A DNA stretch of 64,000 nt, taken from the NCBI RefSeq assembly GCF_013359695.1, contig NZ_JABFMU010000013.1, positions 49,813 to 113,812 on the forward strand. Reading direction: 5' to 3'. A program made the translations under genes and the position numbers. The stretch's first letter is position 1; each line of letters begins with the position of its first letter. The notes below the pieces were generated by a model that saw nothing but the letters and a program-made list of their open reading frames with translations, did no database searches and was not told where the DNA came from. This document shows positions 55,468 to 64,000 of the stretch, piece by piece. The stretch comes from Pseudomonas sp. C2B4 (lineage in GTDB: Bacteria; Pseudomonadota; Gammaproteobacteria; Pseudomonadales; Pseudomonadaceae).

Positions 55468-55874
55468 AGAAACTCCAAAAATCACCGAAACATCCCTGCA
55501 CAGGCTGGTTCAGAACCCGCAATGCTGCTCCGACAAATCGTAAGTGCGCATTGCATGACGCTTCACATTTCAGCCGTGACGCCAGCAGGGCATCACAAAA
55601 CGCGCGAGTATACCCGAGCCCTGTCCGGCAAAGGGTGCCGCTGAGAAGACACCTGAACGCCATTGCGATGCAAAACCTGTGGTAGCGAGCCTGCTCGCGA
55701 AAGCGGTGGGTCAGTAAACATTGATGTTGAATGTAATGCCGCCTTCGCGAGCAGGTCGAGTCGTCGCACCGTCGCTCCCACAGGGAATACGGTGCAAATG
55801 TGCCGCGCGGCTGGCCCAAGCGCTCAAGAAGGCCTAGAATTCCCGCATCGAATATTCCCCAAGGTAGTCCTTTA
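55468..55874. other. Divergent region between recQ and the yecA-like gene
   Basis: About 400 bp without a gene. A REP pair fills 55677-55784. The rest should hold promoters for the two divergent genes; no clear hexamers were found. Confidence 0.55.
55677..55784. repeat. REP inverted pair with an altered arm
   Basis: The left arm (55677-55702) has TGTGGTAGC in place of TGTGGGAGC. In the right arm (55742-55784) the core base after GAGCAGG is replaced by a 16-base segment, TCGAGTCGTCGCACCG, so the two arms no longer pair throughout. This may be a second REP variant rather than damage. Confidence 0.8.
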
Positions 55875-56462
55875 ATGTCCTTCGCTGAGCAACTAACCCG
55901 CCTGCAAGTCTTCCTCGACGCCGATGAACTGCATGACGAGGCGCTGGACTACGTGGCCGCCCACGGCTACCTCACCGCGCTGTCCATCTGTTCCGAAGTC
56001 GTTCCCGATCGTGAATGGATCGACGCCCTGTTCGCTGAAGAGCCGCATTACAGCAGCGAAGCCCAGCGCGAAGAGATCGAAGCAACGCTGATTGGTCTCA
56101 AGGCCCACATCGCCCGCCAACTGGCTTCCGATGAAGAGTTCGAGCTGCCGTGCGACCTCGACCTGGGTGACGATCCGGACGATTCCGAGCTGCGCGGCTG
56201 GTGCATCGGTTTCATGGAAGGCGTGTTCCTGCGTGAAGAAGCCTGGTTCGAAACCGCCGAAGACGAAGTCAGCGAAATGCTGCTGCCGATCATGGTGGGT
56301 TCGGGTCTGTTCGACGAGCAACCGGAGTTCTCCGACATTGCCGCCGATGCCAACCTGATGGACGACATGATCGTGCAGATCCCGGAAGCCCTGACTGCGC
56401 TGTATCTGCTGTGCAACGCACCAGACGAAAAACCGGCGATCCTCAAGCCTCGTCACCACTAA
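55875..56462 (+). CDS. YecA/YgfB family protein (UPF0149)
   Basis: A 195-residue acidic, helical protein of the UPF0149 group, starting MSFAEQLTRLQVFLDADELHDEAL and containing the conserved GWCIGFMEGVFLREEAWF and ADANLMDDMIVQIPEAL. No enzymatic motif is present, and the C-terminus lacks the SEC-C zinc finger that longer YecA members have. The function is unknown. The start is ATG 55875; codons before it in frame are not conserved. It is 10 bp from the ybaN start and should be cotranscribed with it. Confidence 0.88.
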   Translation: MSFAEQLTRLQVFLDADELHDEALDYVAAHGYLTALSICSEVVPDREWIDALFAEEPHYSSEAQREEIEATLIGLKAHIARQLASDEEFELPCDLDLGDDPDDSELRGWCIGFMEGVFLREEAWFETAEDEVSEMLLPIMVGSGLFDEQPEFSDIAADANLMDDMIVQIPEALTALYLLCNAPDEKPAILKPRHH

Positions 56463-56472
56463 GGTCCCGCCT

Positions 56473-56868
56473 ATGGACAACCCCATAGGCAACCGCCCCC
56501 TGATGTTGCGCTATGTGCTGCTGGCCATCGGCTGGCTGAGCGTAACGCTGGGGGTGATCGGGATTTTCCTGCCGGTGCTGCCCACCACACCTTTCCTGTT
56601 GCTCGCAGCCGCCTGTTTCGCTCGCAGTTCGCCACGCTTCTACAACTGGCTGGTGGAGCACCCACGACTCGGGCCGTGGATTCGCGATTACCTCGATGGC
56701 AATGGCATCCCGCTCAAGGGCAAGGTCTACGCCATCGGCCTGATGTGGGCCAGCATCCTGTTTTCCTGTTATCTGGTGCCGATGCCTTGGGCACGCGGGT
56801 TCATGTTGACCAGTGCGGTGCTGGTCACAGTTTATATTCTCAAGCAAAAGACGCTGCGTAAGTCCTGA
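56473..56868 (+). CDS. ybaN: YbaN/DUF454 family membrane protein
   Basis: A 131-residue inner-membrane protein with three hydrophobic segments. It carries the DUF454 signature GWLSVTLGVIGIFLPVLPTTPF near residue 20 and the WLVEHPRLGPWIRDY segment after it. The function of the family is unknown; E. coli YbaN links to the priB-like region and to lipid A modification only by context. It follows the YecA-like gene by 10 bp. Confidence 0.92.
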   Translation: MDNPIGNRPLMLRYVLLAIGWLSVTLGVIGIFLPVLPTTPFLLLAAACFARSSPRFYNWLVEHPRLGPWIRDYLDGNGIPLKGKVYAIGLMWASILFSCYLVPMPWARGFMLTSAVLVTVYILKQKTLRKS

Positions 56869-56988
56869 TCAGCCAGCCTCCCACAGTGAGACGGCGAACA
56901 TCCTCAACAAACGATTTCGCCGACGACCAGCCCTCCCCCAACCCAAACACCACCTAGACTTCACAAATCTGCATCCGAGCAGCCCGAT

Positions 56989-57693
56989 ATGCCCCGTAGT
57001 CCGCGTAGTCCAGGATGGCCAACGCCCCGGCTTCGGTTCGGCGGATGGCTGCTGAGCGGTTTCCTGCTGGCCGGGTTGTGCAGTGCCTGGGCTGACTGGA
57101 ATTTTACGCAGATCCTGCAAACCGCTGAAAAACGCTACGGCCCCCTCGGCCCGGCGCGAGGACGTATCGAGGCCTGGAATCAAATGCTGCAAGGCGAGCG
57201 CGACGCACCTGAGCGCGACCAGTTGAACGCGGTCAATCGCTTCTTCAACCAGCAACTGAATTTTCAGGACGACACGCGCATCTGGCGTCAGACCGATTAC
57301 TGGGCCACGCCTGTCGAATCCTTGATCAAGGGTGCCGCCGATTGCGAGGACTACGCCCTGGCGAAGTATTTCAGCTTGCGCGAGCTCGGAATTCCCAGCG
57401 ATAAGCTGCGCATCACCTACGTCAAGGCGTTGAACCAGAACCAGGCTCACATGGTGCTGACGTTCTATAGCAGCCCCACCGCCGACCCGCTGGTGCTGGA
57501 CAACCTGATCAGCGACATCCGCCCCGCCTCGCAACGCAAAGACCTGCTGCCGGTGTACGCCTTCAATGCCGAGGGCCTGTACCTGCCAGGAGCCAATGGC
57601 GGCAAACGCAGCAGCGACTCGAAAAAACTGTCCCGCTGGCAAGACGTACTGCAAAAGATGCAGGCCGAGGGCTTTCCCGTGGGCGACGGCTAA
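56989..57693 (+). CDS. lapG: LapG periplasmic cysteine protease
   Basis: A 234-residue bacterial transglutaminase-like cysteine protease. It has an N-terminal signal segment (LLSGFLLAGLCSAWA) and the catalytic triad Cys119 (ADCEDYA), His154 (AHMVL) and Asp171 (LVLDNL), with the same Cys-His and Cys-Asp spacing (35 and 52) as Legionella LapG. It is calcium-dependent, cuts LapA-type adhesins near their N-terminus and so frees cells from surfaces; LapD sequesters it when c-di-GMP is high. lapD starts 22 bp after its stop. The encoded target, the adhesin, lies just beyond lapD. Confidence 0.95.
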   Translation: MPRSPRSPGWPTPRLRFGGWLLSGFLLAGLCSAWADWNFTQILQTAEKRYGPLGPARGRIEAWNQMLQGERDAPERDQLNAVNRFFNQQLNFQDDTRIWRQTDYWATPVESLIKGAADCEDYALAKYFSLRELGIPSDKLRITYVKALNQNQAHMVLTFYSSPTADPLVLDNLISDIRPASQRKDLLPVYAFNAEGLYLPGANGGKRSSDSKKLSRWQDVLQKMQAEGFPVGDG

Positions 57694-57715
57694 AGACTGC
57701 AGCAAGGAGCGTTCG

Positions 57716-59656
57716 ATGAAACTGCGTAATCAGTTGTTTCTTGCCATTTGCCTGTTTCTGCTGGTGGCCTTCAGCGGCAGTTTTTTTGTCAGCCTGGAAA
57801 GCTCTCGTGAACAAACGCTGGGTCAATTGCGCTCCCACGCCCAGGACGCGGCCACCGCGCTGGGCTTGTCGCTGACCGCGCAGATCGATGACCCGGCGAT
57901 GATGGAATTGATGGTCAGCTCGATTTTTGACAGCGGTTACTTCAGCAGCATTCGCATCATCGATGTCGAGGGTGAGCAGGTGTTAGTGGAGCGTAACGCG
58001 CCAGCGCGGATCGAGGGGGTGCCGGGCTGGTTCGTCAATCTGGTCAACCTGCGTCATCAGGGCGGTGACGCGTTGATCATGCGCGGCTGGGAGCAGGCGG
58101 CACGGGTCGAAGTGCTGAGCAACCCGCAATTTGCCCTGGCCAAACTCTGGGACAGTACCCTCGGCAGCCTGATCTGGTTGCTGGTGTGCGGCCTGCTCAG
58201 CGCGGTGCTCGGTGGTTGGTTGTTGCGCCGCCAGCTCCGGCCTCTGGAAACCCTGGTCAAACAGGCCGAGGCCATCAGTAAACGCGAGTTCCTCAGCCTG
58301 CCAAAACTGCCGCGCACACCGGAATTGAAACGCGTGGTGCTGGCGATGAACCAGATGGTCGAGAAGCTCAAGGCGTTGTTCAGCGAAGAGGCGGCGCGCA
58401 GTGAAAAGCTGCGCAGCGAGTCCTATCAGGACAGCCTGACCGGGCTGGCCAACCGGCGCTTGCTGGATGAACAACTGGCGGGCCAGTTGCTGATCGCCGA
58501 ACAGCATTGCGACGGCCATCTATTGATGTTGCGGATCAATGACCTGAGCGGGCTGAACCAGCGCCTCGGCGGCCAACGCACCGATGCATTGATCAGCGCG
58601 GTGGGCGAATTGCTCAAGCGCTTGACCCAGCTTCCCGAGCGACGCACCTGGCTGGCGGCGCGCAACCGCGGAGGTGAATTCAGCCTGCTGACCCCGGGCC
58701 TCAATACCGAGGACGCCGCACGCCTGGCCGCCGAAATCAGTACCACCCTGGAAAACCTTCGCCAGACCGGTGCCAGTGACTGCGTGCCGGTCGCGCATGT
58801 GGGCATCGTTGCCTACCGGCCCGGCGAACCAGCCAGCGACGTACTGATGCGCCTTGATCAAGCGCTGACCGAGGCCCGACAAGACCCCGATCACCCCTGG
58901 GTGCAACTGAGCCACGGCCAGGGCGTTGCCAACCACTCCCAGCACGATTGGCGCCTCTGGATCGACGACGCCCTGACCCAAGGCAAATTGCAGCTGTACT
59001 TTCAGCCGGTGGTGCAATGCGCCGACACCAGTCAGGTGCTGCATCACAAAGTCCTCGCCCGCCTGCTCGACCCGCAGGGGCAAGCGATTGCCGCCAGCCA
59101 CTTCCTGCCATGGATCGAGCGTCTGGGCTGGTCGGCACGCTTGGACCTGGCCATGCTCGAAGCGACCCTGGACTACCTGGCCGTCAATCGCTGGCCGCTG
59201 GCGCTGAGCCTGTCCGGCAGTACCTTGCGCGATCAGCCGCAGTTGCAACTGATCCTCGACATGCTCGAATCCCTGCCGGAACTGGCGCCATTGTTGATCC
59301 TGGAAATCGACGAACGCCAACTGCCGCCTCCCGACGAACTGCATCGGTTGAGCCATAGCCTGCTCGACACCGGCTACCGCATCGGCCTGCAGCATTTTGG
59401 CGGCAGCTTCAGCCAGATCGGCAACCTCACCCAACTGGGCCTGGCTTATTTGAAAATCGACGGCGCCTACATCCGGCGTATCGATGAGCAGCGGGATAAG
59501 CGTCTCTTTATCGAAGCCATCTTCAGGGCGACCAACAGCATTGATTTGCCGTTGATTGCGGAAATGGTCGAGACCCGGGGGGAATTGGAGGCGATCAGGG
59601 AGTTGGGGGTATTCGGGGTGATGGGACGGTTGATCGGGCCGCCTGAGCCGATGTGA
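57716..59656 (+). CDS. lapD: LapD c-di-GMP receptor (degenerate GGDEF-EAL)
   Basis: A 646-residue inner-membrane receptor. TM1 is at about 6-25, a periplasmic PAS-like output domain follows to about 150, TM2 is near 150-170, then a HAMP/S-helix and a degenerate GGDEF domain (RGGEF in place of GGDEF) and EAL domain (KVLAR in place of EAL). Neither can synthesise or cleave c-di-GMP; the EAL domain binds it and the periplasmic domain then holds LapG away from LapA (known in P. fluorescens Pf0-1). AAGGAG precedes ATG 57716. It forms an operon with lapG and converges on the lapA-type gene. Confidence 0.95.
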   Translation: MKLRNQLFLAICLFLLVAFSGSFFVSLESSREQTLGQLRSHAQDAATALGLSLTAQIDDPAMMELMVSSIFDSGYFSSIRIIDVEGEQVLVERNAPARIEGVPGWFVNLVNLRHQGGDALIMRGWEQAARVEVLSNPQFALAKLWDSTLGSLIWLLVCGLLSAVLGGWLLRRQLRPLETLVKQAEAISKREFLSLPKLPRTPELKRVVLAMNQMVEKLKALFSEEAARSEKLRSESYQDSLTGLANRRLLDEQLAGQLLIAEQHCDGHLLMLRINDLSGLNQRLGGQRTDALISAVGELLKRLTQLPERRTWLAARNRGGEFSLLTPGLNTEDAARLAAEISTTLENLRQTGASDCVPVAHVGIVAYRPGEPASDVLMRLDQALTEARQDPDHPWVQLSHGQGVANHSQHDWRLWIDDALTQGKLQLYFQPVVQCADTSQVLHHKVLARLLDPQGQAIAASHFLPWIERLGWSARLDLAMLEATLDYLAVNRWPLALSLSGSTLRDQPQLQLILDMLESLPELAPLLILEIDERQLPPPDELHRLSHSLLDTGYRIGLQHFGGSFSQIGNLTQLGLAYLKIDGAYIRRIDEQRDKRLFIEAIFRATNSIDLPLIAEMVETRGELEAIRELGVFGVMGRLIGPPEPM

Positions 59657-59670
59657 GTGCATCAGTTAGA

Positions 59671-59766
59671 CCTGTGGGAGCGAGCCTGCTCGCGAAAGCG
59701 GTGGTTCAGTCAACATCCTTGTTGAATGTGAAACCGCTATCGCGAGCAGGCTCGCTCCCACAGGGG
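59671..59766. repeat. REP inverted pair between lapD and lapA
   Basis: Arms at 59671-59697 and 59739-59766, both with intact cores, 41 bp apart. It occupies the gap between the convergent lapD and lapA stops. Confidence 0.85.
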
Positions 59767-59790
59767 ATTTGCGTGAACCAGACCTTCAGG

Positions 59791-62700
59791 TCACACGGTA
59801 TCCACCTTCAACGAATGGTCATTGAGCATGCCATTGATGATGGTGGCCGAGTCCGCACCGGAGATCACCCCGCCCGCCCCCGGTGTCACACCGTAATGGC
59901 TGGCCAGGTTAACGCCGGCCAGATCAATGGTCTGGTTCGGTGCCGCGCCGGCCATGGCGCTGACATCGATGCTGGTCACCAGTGACGCCCCGCTGCCGCT
60001 GACGGTGAAGTGCAGGTAGTCATCCAGTGAAGCCGCGGTGCTGCTCTCGCCTTGCAAGAGTTGCGACAGGTCGAGTTTGTCGGTGCCCGGCGTGAAGTCG
60101 GTGATCACGTCATGACCGCTGTTGCCCTTGAGCCACTGGAAGGTGTCGGCGCCGCTGCCGCCGGTCAGGGTGTTGTTGCCCAGGCCGCCGATCAGGAAGT
60201 CGTCGCCGCCCTCGCCCTTGAGCACGTCGTTGCCCAGGCCACCGGTGATGATGTTGCTGTTGTTGTCGCCGGTCAGGCTGTCGTTGAAGTTGGAGCCAAC
60301 GAGGTTTTCGATGCCCGTCAGGGTATCGGTGCCGGCGCCGAAGGTGTTTTGCGCTCCGGTGACGCCCAGGTTGACCGTGACACCAGCGGTGGCATGGGCG
60401 TAGCTGGCGGTATCGTTGCCGGTGCCGCCGTCGAGCCAATCCGTGCCTGTACCACTGAACAGCAAGTCGTTGCCGGCCCCACCATGCAACTCGTTAGTGC
60501 CGTTGCCTGCGGTGAGAATATCGTTGCCATCCCCGGCATTGAGGATGTTATTGCCGTCGCCCGCCACCAGCGTGTCGTTGCCAGCGGTACCGGTGAGGGT
60601 GTGGCCGTCCTGATAGCTGATGCTCACATTGGCGCTGTCGCTGCCGCCATGATTGTCGCTGGCGGTGTAGGTGCCGTGGTAATCCGGGGTGGTGTCATGG
60701 GCCCCGGAATAGTCCAGCTTCATCGTCAACTGGTAGCTTTCGTTATTGCCCGCGCCGCTGCCGCCGCCGGCGTTGGTGATGTTGGTGACGTGGATCTGGT
60801 ACACACCGTCGGACGCCGCGGTGATGGTCTGGCCATCGGCCAGGGCAATCCAGGCGCCGCCGTTGATGGAGTACTCCATGGAGATACGGCCGGCGGCCAG
60901 GTTGTGGTCCAGGTTGAGGGTTTCGCCCTGTTTGAGGTTGACGGTGATGCGGTCCTCGTCATTGGTGTTGGCCGCAGTGACCGGCCCCAGGTAACCACTG
61001 ATCACCAGCAGGGCCGTCATCGTTGCGGCATTGGCCGCGAAGGCGCTGCGCACATTGTCCAGGTTCTGGTTGCTGGGTTTGACGCCGCTGCCGGAGAAGT
61101 CGATCGCGCCTGTGCCGGTAAAGTCCGCCGCCTTGCTGACCCAGCCTGTGTAGTAGTTGGACGGCGATGCGGTCAGCGGATCGCCATCGGGATCGGTGTC
61201 ATTGGCCAGCAGCAACTCGCCCGGCACCGTGATGTTGCCCGACATCACGTTGGTGATGATGTGATCATCGGTGGCCACCGGTGGCGCATTCGGAATGACC
61301 TTGACCACCAGGGTCGAGCTGGCGAGGTCGCCGTCGTTGTCACTGACGGTGAAACCGATGTTTTCGGTAAGCACCACCGACGTGGTTTTCTGCGACACGT
61401 AGCTGTATTCGCCGGTATCAAGGTTCACCACCAGGGTCCCCTTGTTGTCGGTGGCGATGCTCAGGGTGTTGTTGGCGGTATTGAAGGTGCCATGGTTGGC
61501 CCCGCCGCTGAAGCCCAGCGAGCCTTCGTTGTTGTTGCCTTTCGGATCATAGGTGTAGGTGGTGCCATCGACGGTGATGGTTTTGATGAAACCGCCATCG
61601 GCACCGAACGTACCGCCCTCGCCCAGCAGCGAACCAGTGACAGGCGCGCCGATGACGGTGCCCGACAGCACCGAGTTGAGCTGGCCGAGATCGGTGACGA
61701 TCACCGCGTTGGTATTGGTGCCCGTACCGGTGCCGTCATACGCCAGTGGATCGAGGGCATCGTTGTCGACGCCTTTGCCCAGGCCGATCGCATAGCTCTT
61801 GACTTGATTATCGGTGAGGAATTCTTTCCAGTCCGCCTCATCCCCTCCGCCAATGGAACCTTCGTTAGGTTTGCCGTCGGAGAAGAAATAGGCGACGTTC
61901 TGTGCCCCTGTCAGTTTGCCATTGGTGTTGAACGCGTCTTGCGCGACCTCCACCGCTGCGTCGTAGTTGGTGCCGCCACCGGCTGTCAGACCGGAAATGA
62001 TCGACTTGGCCGTCGCCACGTCCACCCACACCGACGTCTTGTCGGCAGCGTTGCTGCTGAACGTCACGATCTGCACTTTGACGTCGCCCAGGTCGTCGTA
62101 CTTGTCGAGCAACGCACTGATTGCCTGCTTGGCCAGTTCCAGCCGCGAGAGGCCCGGTACGCCGGACGCGTCAGCCATACTGCCGGACACGTCGATGATC
62201 AGCAGCAGGTTGGAGTCGATCTCCACCGCAGACACCGCCCGCTCCGAAGCCACGGCTTTGGGCACGTCATCGACGATGTTGACCACGATGGTGCTGGTGG
62301 TGCTGTTGCCCCCGGCATCGGTGGCTTTGTAGGTGAAGGTTTCGCTCAGGGTGTTCGGGCCATCGTTGGCACCCGGCGAGGTTTTCGGCGCCGACGTCAG
62401 GGTGTAGGTGTAGGTGCCGTTGGGGTTGAGCAGGATCTGCCCGTAAGTCCCGGTGGCGCTGCCAACCAGGGTATAAGTGATCGCGCCCGAAGCGCCGCTG
62501 ACCGAGCCGACCAGCGTACCGCTGGCGGTTTCCCCGGTATTGCCCGGTTCGCTGCCCGTGACGGTACCGGCCGCCAGATCCTGGCCGTCCTTGCCCAGGT
62601 CCAGGGCTTTTTCGTAGACCGTCACGTCGGTGTCGGTAACGGCCTTGATGTTGCTGTTGCAGACATCGATGGTGATGGTGGTGGTGCTTTGATCGCCATC

Positions 62701-64000
62701 GGCATCGCGCACGGTGTAGGTGAACGTGTCGGTAGCCCCCGCTACCCCGACCGAGTTCGGGTTGCTGTGGTAGACCGCGTTGCCGGCCGCATCCAGGGTC
62801 AGGTAGCCGTAATTACCATTGATTTGCGTGTTGAGCCCGCCCACCGCCGCTGTCGACGTATTGCTGCCGGCGCGCACGCCGATCACCGCCGCCAGGCCGT
62901 CGGCACCGCCGATGTCGTTGTCCAGCACATTGCCGCTGACGGTACCGCCCTCAGTCACCGAGTTGGCGTCAGCCTTGGCAGTCGGCAAATCATCGACGAT
63001 GTTGACGTTGATCTGCCCGGACGCCGTGCTGCCGTCGGTGTCGGTCGCGACCACATCGAAGTTCTCGGTAATGCTGTTGGCACCGTTGGCATTCGGATGG
63101 GTCTCGTTATCGACCAGGGTGTATTTGTAGCTGACCACGCCTGTAGTCGGGTCGTAGCCGGTGATGGTCAGGGTGCTGCCCAGCGGTGTGGTGACGGTTT
63201 GCGGGAAACCGGCGGCCACGCCCCCGGTGACCACGGCGATGCCGCCGACGGTCAGGGTTTGCAGGCCATCCAGTGCGGTGACGGTGAAAGTGCCGCTCTG
63301 GGTCAGTGCTGGCCCGTTGGGATGGGTGCCGTCGCTGAGGTTCTTTTCGTAGACCGTCAGCTCGCCACAATCGACGTCCAGTCCCTTGATGATGACCAGG
63401 TCGTTGTTGTTGTGGACGTTCAGCACCAGATTGGCGGTGCTGGTATCGCCATCCGAATCGGTCAGGGTATAGGTGAAGGTTTCCGTCCCGTTGCCGCCAC
63501 CGTGCAGGGCTTTGAAATCGGCGTCATTGGTGTTCAGGGTATAGGTGTAAGTGCCATTGGCATTGAGCACCAATGTCCCGTAGGTGCCGACAAAGGTACC
63601 GGGGGTGATCGGGCCGCTATTGGGGCCGGTTGCCACGGCATCGGCACCTTGCACGTCATTGCTCAGCACGTTGCCATTGAGAGTCAGCAACGACTCCGAC
63701 GCGGTGTGGTCGTTGCTGTCATACACCGCCTTGGGCACGTCATCGACGATGTCGACCACGATGGTGCTGGTGACGACGTTGCCCAGGGAGTCGGTAGCCT
63801 TGTAGGTGAAGGTTTCGTGCGTGACATTGGCGCCGTCATCGGCATGAGGCGTGGTGCTCGGCGGTGTCGTCAGGGTGTAGGTGTAGGTGCCGTTCGGGTT
63901 CAGATGGATTTGTCCGTAAGCCCCGGTGGCGCTGCCGACCAAGGCGTAGGTGATCGCCCCGACCGCGCCGCTGACCGAACCGACCAACGTACCGCTGGCG
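59791..64000 (-). CDS. lapA: LapA-type giant RTX adhesin, C-terminal part
   Basis: The C-terminal 1,400 codons of a very large cell-surface adhesin; the frame runs off the right edge. From the N-side: cadherin/VCBS-like repeats (about 62240-64000), each closing with segments such as [12 protein letters not shown] and VDDLPTA, then a von Willebrand A domain (about 62225-61650, MIDAS motif DVSGS), a region of about 1 kb containing beta-rich modules, RTX nonapeptides (about 60590-60130, [14 protein letters not shown]) and a C-terminal secretion signal. It should be exported by a LapEBC-type type I system and held at the surface until LapG cuts it. lapGD lie next to it, convergent. Confidence 0.93.
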   Translation of the reverse strand, partial: ASGTLVGSVSGAVGAITYALVGSATGAYGQIHLNPNGTYTYTLTTPPSTTPHADDGANVTHETFTYKATDSLGNVVTSTIVVDIVDDVPKAVYDSNDHTASESLLTLNGNVLSNDVQGADAVATGPNSGPITPGTFVGTYGTLVLNANGTYTYTLNTNDADFKALHGGGNGTETFTYTLTDSDGDTSTANLVLNVHNNNDLVIIKGLDVDCGELTVYEKNLSDGTHPNGPALTQSGTFTVTALDGLQTLTVGGIAVVTGGVAAGFPQTVTTPLGSTLTITGYDPTTGVVSYKYTLVDNETHPNANGANSITENFDVVATDTDGSTASGQINVNIVDDLPTAKADANSVTEGGTVSGNVLDNDIGGADGLAAVIGVRAGSNTSTAAVGGLNTQINGNYGYLTLDAAGNAVYHSNPNSVGVAGATDTFTYTVRDADGDQSTTTITIDVCNSNIKAVTDTDVTVYEKALDLGKDGQDLAAGTVTGSEPGNTGETASGTLVGSVSGASGAITYTLVGSATGTYGQILLNPNGTYTYTLTSAPKTSPGANDGPNTLSETFTYKATDAGGNSTTSTIVVNIVDDVPKAVASERAVSAVEIDSNLLLIIDVSGSMADASGVPGLSRLELAKQAISALLDKYDDLGDVKVQIVTFSSNAADKTSVWVDVATAKSIISGLTAGGGTNYDAAVEVAQDAFNTNGKLTGAQNVAYFFSDGKPNEGSIGGGDEADWKEFLTDNQVKSYAIGLGKGVDNDALDPLAYDGTGTGTNTNAVIVTDLGQLNSVLSGTVIGAPVTGSLLGEGGTFGADGGFIKTITVDGTTYTYDPKGNNNEGSLGFSGGANHGTFNTANNTLSIATDNKGTLVVNLDTGEYSYVSQKTTSVVLTENIGFTVSDNDGDLASSTLVVKVIPNAPPVATDDHIITNVMSGNITVPGELLLANDTDPDGDPLTASPSNYYTGWVSKAADFTGTGAIDFSGSGVKPSNQNLDNVRSAFAANAATMTALLVISGYLGPVTAANTNDEDRITVNLKQGETLNLDHNLAAGRISMEYSINGGAWIALADGQTITAASDGVYQIHVTNITNAGGGSGAGNNESYQLTMKLDYSGAHDTTPDYHGTYTASDNHGGSDSANVSISYQDGHTLTGTAGNDTLVAGDGNNILNAGDGNDILTAGNGTNELHGGAGNDLLFSGTGTDWLDGGTGNDTASYAHATAGVTVNLGVTGAQNTFGAGTDTLTGIENLVGSNFNDSLTGDNNSNIITGGLGNDVLKGEGGDDFLIGGLGNNTLTGGSGADTFQWLKGNSGHDVITDFTPGTDKLDLSQLLQGESSTAASLDDYLHFTVSGSGASLVTSIDVSAMAGAAPNQTIDLAGVNLASHYGVTPGAGGVISGADSATIINGMLNDHSLKVDTV
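62251..62527 (-). repeat. Adhesin repeat unit, copy B
   Basis: A 277-bp unit encoding an Ig/cadherin-like module ([18 protein letters not shown]...). It is the same length as copy A at the window edge, with the two copies similar along their whole length. It directly precedes the vWA domain in the protein. Confidence 0.8.
63724..64000 (-). repeat. Adhesin repeat unit, copy A (at window edge)
   Basis: A 277-bp unit encoding the same module as copy B ([18 protein letters not shown]), 1,473 bp away from it, which is 491 codons. Between them are different repeat modules, so the array appears to have a higher-order period. The unit may continue beyond the window. Confidence 0.75.

Noticed and set aside
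57716..59656. An active diguanylate cyclase or phosphodiesterase in LapD
   Set aside because: The signature residues are RGGEF and KVLAR instead of GGDEF and EAL, so neither activity is expected.
62240..64000. Regular repeats suggestive of a CRISPR array
   Set aside because: They are long, diverged protein-domain repeats in an open frame, with no short identical units or spacers.

Overview
The window is chromosomal DNA of a fluorescent-group Pseudomonas (P. fluorescens complex). Four things point there: many REP-type inverted pairs built on TGTGGGAGCGAGCCTGCTCGCGA, high-GC codon use, orthologous blocks known from pseudomonads (etfBA/ETF-QO, the cpxR-cpxP-cpxA cluster beside yciB/yciI, fimV-like/marR/recQ, lapG-lapD-lapA), and the NAGGN osmolyte operon. 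No rRNA, tRNA, CRISPR array, insertion sequence or prophage is visible. Genes are densely packed and most intergenic space is occupied by REP pairs.

Layout. 1-7.5 kb: end of fumC, an EamA exporter, a thiolase, polyphosphate:AMP phosphotransferase and the tRNA-modifying enzyme MnmC. 7.5-12.3 kb: one very large minus-strand gene whose product has leucine-rich repeats and a C-terminal NEL-type (IpaH/SspH-like) E3 ubiquitin ligase domain with a C-x-D catalytic motif; this is the most unusual protein here. 12.6-17.5 kb: the N-acetylglutaminylglutamine amide operon (amidotransferase, GNAT/ATP-grasp synthetase, M42-like peptidase). 17.6-25.5 kb: yheU overlapping a CsrA/RsmA paralogue, ynfA, an SDR, a DUF3309 miniprotein, an LTA-synthase-family enzyme, a START protein, a YkgJ protein and a MocR regulator. 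25.7-27.7 kb: OmpA/DUF4398 lipoproteins and a solute-binding protein. 27.9-31.8 kb: etfBA and, divergently, ETF-ubiquinone oxidoreductase, with a PsrA-like operator touching a strong sigma-70 promoter. 31.9-39.0 kb: an AroP-type permease, then the minus-strand group rnm-yciO-scpA-scpB followed by rluB. 39.1-43.4 kb: yciB, yciI, a coiled-coil membrane protein, then cpxR, a CpxP-like gene behind a CpxR box, and cpxA. 43.5-52.7 kb: nitroreductase, TrkH, two AraC regulators, a DUF962 plus HD-domain oxygenase-like pair, an LpxH-like phosphoesterase, an EamA exporter, an Rdx protein and a short FimV homologue. 52.8-57 kb: MarR, RecQ, YecA-like, YbaN. 57-64 kb: lapG and lapD facing the C-terminal 1,400 codons of a LapA-type adhesin that runs off the right edge.

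How the genes work together. ETF subunits and ETF-QO carry electrons from acyl-CoA dehydrogenases to ubiquinone, and the thiolase belongs to the same fatty-acid economy. CpxA/CpxR with the CpxP-like protein form an envelope-stress circuit. LapD (a degenerate c-di-GMP receptor) restrains the protease LapG, which releases the LapA adhesin: a complete surface-attachment switch apart from the lapEBC exporter. The NAGGN genes make a compatible solute under osmotic stress. ScpA/ScpB serve chromosome condensation.
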